The notes under the pieces: model-generated
Database searches by the model: none
What the model was told of the DNA's origin: nothing
What the model saw: only the letters and a program-made list of their open reading frames with translations
From: a bacterium
GTDB taxonomy: Bacteria > Planctomycetota > B15-G4 > JADJEK01
Assembly (NCBI GenBank): GCA_030428825.1
Contig: JAUIEL010000268.1
Location: forward strand, 1-8,605
DNA: 8,605 bases
Reading direction: 5' to 3'
Part shown: piece after piece, positions 7,531-8,605 of the stretch
Layout: the number at the start of each line of letters is the position of its first letter
How positions within the stretch are numbered: the stretch's first letter is position 1
Translations under genes and position numbers: made by a program

Positions 7531-7553
7531 GGCGGGCGGCCGGACCGCCCGCC
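7531..7553. terminator. Bidirectional hairpin between convergent genes
   Basis: GGCGGGCGG (7531-7539) pairs perfectly with CCGCCCGCC (7545-7553) around a 5-base loop. It begins 2 bases after the FMN reductase stop and lies 17 bases beyond the stop of the convergent minus-strand gene (7570), so it could end both transcripts. No T-run is present on either side, as with the hairpin at 2144-2184. Confidence 0.6.
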
Positions 7554-7569
7554 GAACTCCAGCGCGAGA

Positions 7570-8481
7570 CTACGGCGCGATGCAGAGTTCGCGCCCCTCG
7601 GTCAGGGCGACCGGCTGGCTCGAGGTCGGCGCGTCGAGCACGGCGCCCTGGGCGTGGAACCTCTGGCCGACCAACGAGCCGGCGTTCGTCGGGATCGGAA
7701 GCGCGAACGGGACCGGGTGGTCGGGGCCGGCCCACGGGTTCTGGCCGAACAACACGACCGGCTTCGCGGTGGGGTGGAGGACGAGTTCCGCGGCGGCGCC
7801 GGTCGCGCCCCAGCCCGGGACGAGCGGTCCGCAGGCGAGGGGGTTCGTGGTCGGGTTCGAGATCGCGAGGACCGCCTGGGAACCGGCGGTCTGAGTCCCG
7901 GCCGGGTTGTCGACGCCGAGCGTGAGCGTCTGCCCGAGGCTCGTCGTGCCTCCGATCACCGGCAGGCTGCCGATCGCGTCGTGAGTGCATCCGATCGGGA
8001 ACGCGCCGCGCGCCGGCGTGAAGCGGAAGTCGGAAACGACCACCGTGACCGGCTGACCGCTCGAGGGGGCGGACCCGGCGTTGATCCAGAGGTTGAAGCG
8101 GAACTGCGCGTCGCCCTCGTCGGGGACGAAGTGGTTCAGGGCCGGGTTCGTCGCGTAGAGGTGGTGGAACCAGCTCGTCTGGGGAGTCATGGCGCACGGC
8201 GTGTACAGGCCCTTCCGCACGCCGAACGTGATCTCCCCCGGCTGCCAGTCCATGAACCTCGTCAGCGTCGCGTCGGTCGAGAGATTCGGCAGCGCGAACG
8301 ACACGAGGTTGCCCGGAGTCGAGTACGGCTGAACCACGACTTGACTGGGGAGGTTCGACGGGTTGTTCCACAGCGAGTCCTCCATGTCGATCTCGCGGTT
8401 GGAGGGGCCACCGAACTTGTCCCAGGTGAACGCCCCGAAGGTGACGTTCTGGGGGAGCGCGTCCTGGGGCGTCGTCGTCAC
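7570..8481 (-). CDS. GH16-like secreted protein with C-terminal beta-domain, 5' end unresolved
   Basis: The 303 residues from the GTG at 8481 contain a GH16-like (concanavalin-fold) region. NREIDMED (28-35) carries the ExDxE arrangement of GH16 active sites (Glu30, Asp32, Glu34), and FTWD (18-21), FMDWQPGEITFGV (76-88) and RFNLWIN (128-134) fit the surrounding strands. Such enzymes cleave beta-glucans or galactans outside the cell, but the group also contains non-catalytic members, so the activity is uncertain. Residues about 165-303 form a separate C-terminal region (GCTHDAIGSLPVIGGTTSLG, LPIPTNAGSLVGQRFHAQG, VLDAP) of the kind common in planctomycete exported proteins. GTG 8481 is unlikely to be the true start: the frame is open to 8598 and those codons read like the missing part of the same domain (AEVVLLEKLGHGTYWF). 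No signal peptide is present, and TAG at 8601-8599 blocks further extension. It is either a disrupted gene or an assembly error. Confidence 0.75.
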   Translation of the reverse strand: MTTTPQDALPQNVTFGAFTWDKFGGPSNREIDMEDSLWNNPSNLPSQVVVQPYSTPGNLVSFALPNLSTDATLTRFMDWQPGEITFGVRKGLYTPCAMTPQTSWFHHLYATNPALNHFVPDEGDAQFRFNLWINAGSAPSSGQPVTVVVSDFRFTPARGAFPIGCTHDAIGSLPVIGGTTSLGQTLTLGVDNPAGTQTAGSQAVLAISNPTTNPLACGPLVPGWGATGAAAELVLHPTAKPVVLFGQNPWAGPDHPVPFALPIPTNAGSLVGQRFHAQGAVLDAPTSSQPVALTEGRELCIAP

Positions 8482-8605
8482 GAACCAGTACGTCCCGTGG
8501 CCGAGCTTCTCGAGGAGGACGACCTCGGCGCAGCTGGCGCCGACGCCGACGATTCGGCCTACGACGTGCTCGGCGCCGACGGCCGCGCGCTGCTCATGCT
8601 AGCGA
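8482..8605 (-). other. Probable missing 5' part of the GH16-like gene, interrupted
   Basis: In frame with the downstream gene, positions 8598-8482 encode 39 further residues without any ATG, GTG or TTG start. The part nearest the gene (AEVVLLEKLGHGTYWF, to 8482) resembles the strand preceding the GH16 catalytic motif. The in-frame TAG (8601-8599) closes it. The only ATG nearby (8597-8595) is in another frame and meets TAG after 12 codons. No Shine-Dalgarno or signal peptide is seen. Confidence 0.5.

Noticed and set aside
5699..8371. An 890-codon open frame on the minus strand spanning several genes.
   Set aside because: It runs antisense through the 5801-6682 and 6948-7529 genes, is Arg/Pro/Gly-rich, and shifts composition with the underlying genes; it is a by-product of GC-biased third positions.
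8497..8605. Plus-strand frame at the right end with a protein-like tail (SAYDVLGADGRALLMLA) running off the window.
   Set aside because: It has no Shine-Dalgarno or clear start, and it is antisense to sequence that better fits the GH16-like gene; kept only as a low possibility.

Overview
The window is GC-rich bacterial DNA with strong G/C bias at third codon positions, which opens many long false reading frames. I support eight protein-coding genes; two of them are incomplete in the window. Two secreted proteins (2223-3308 and 7570-8481) end in the Gly/Pro/Asn-rich beta-type C-terminal region that I associate with exported proteins of Planctomycetota and allied environmental lineages. My best guess is therefore an uncultured planctomycete-like bacterium; this is inferred from protein style, not from a marker gene. 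I saw no rRNA, tRNA, CRISPR array or insertion sequence.

Left part (1-2222), minus strand: the head of an iron-sulfur cluster assembly (SUF) operon. An Rrf2-family regulator with three conserved-type cysteines comes first. It overlaps sufB by an ATGA junction, and sufB is followed 22 bases later by the first 25 codons of sufC, which runs off the window. A plausible sigma70-type promoter lies before the regulator. The logic matches known SUF loci in which an Fe-S sensing Rrf2 protein controls its own operon, and SufB and SufC are scaffold and ATPase of one complex.

Middle part (2223-5581), minus strand: three exported proteins in a row with gaps of 57 and 68 bases, probably one transcription unit. 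In transcription order they are a lipoprotein or membrane-anchored helical protein of unknown function, a secreted M64-family zinc metallopeptidase, and a secreted beta-rich protein of unknown function. A strong 13-bp hairpin follows the last gene.

Right part (5582-8605): a 219-base divergent intergenic region leads to a plus-strand secreted protein of unknown family (5801-6682). Next comes a 265-base gene-free stretch dominated by a long imperfect inverted repeat and a pyrimidine-rich tract, and then a plus-strand NADPH-dependent FMN reductase (6948-7529). A 9-bp hairpin separates the reductase from a convergent minus-strand gene (7570-8481). That gene encodes a GH16-like (concanavalin-fold) secreted protein. 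Its 5' end cannot be resolved, because the frame stays open and protein-like up to 8598 but then meets an in-frame TAG without any ATG.

I do not see a clearly new multi-gene system. The items most worth a second look are the inverted repeat at 6765-6873, the broken or misassembled start of the GH16-like gene, and the cluster of unrecognised exported proteins around the M64 peptidase.
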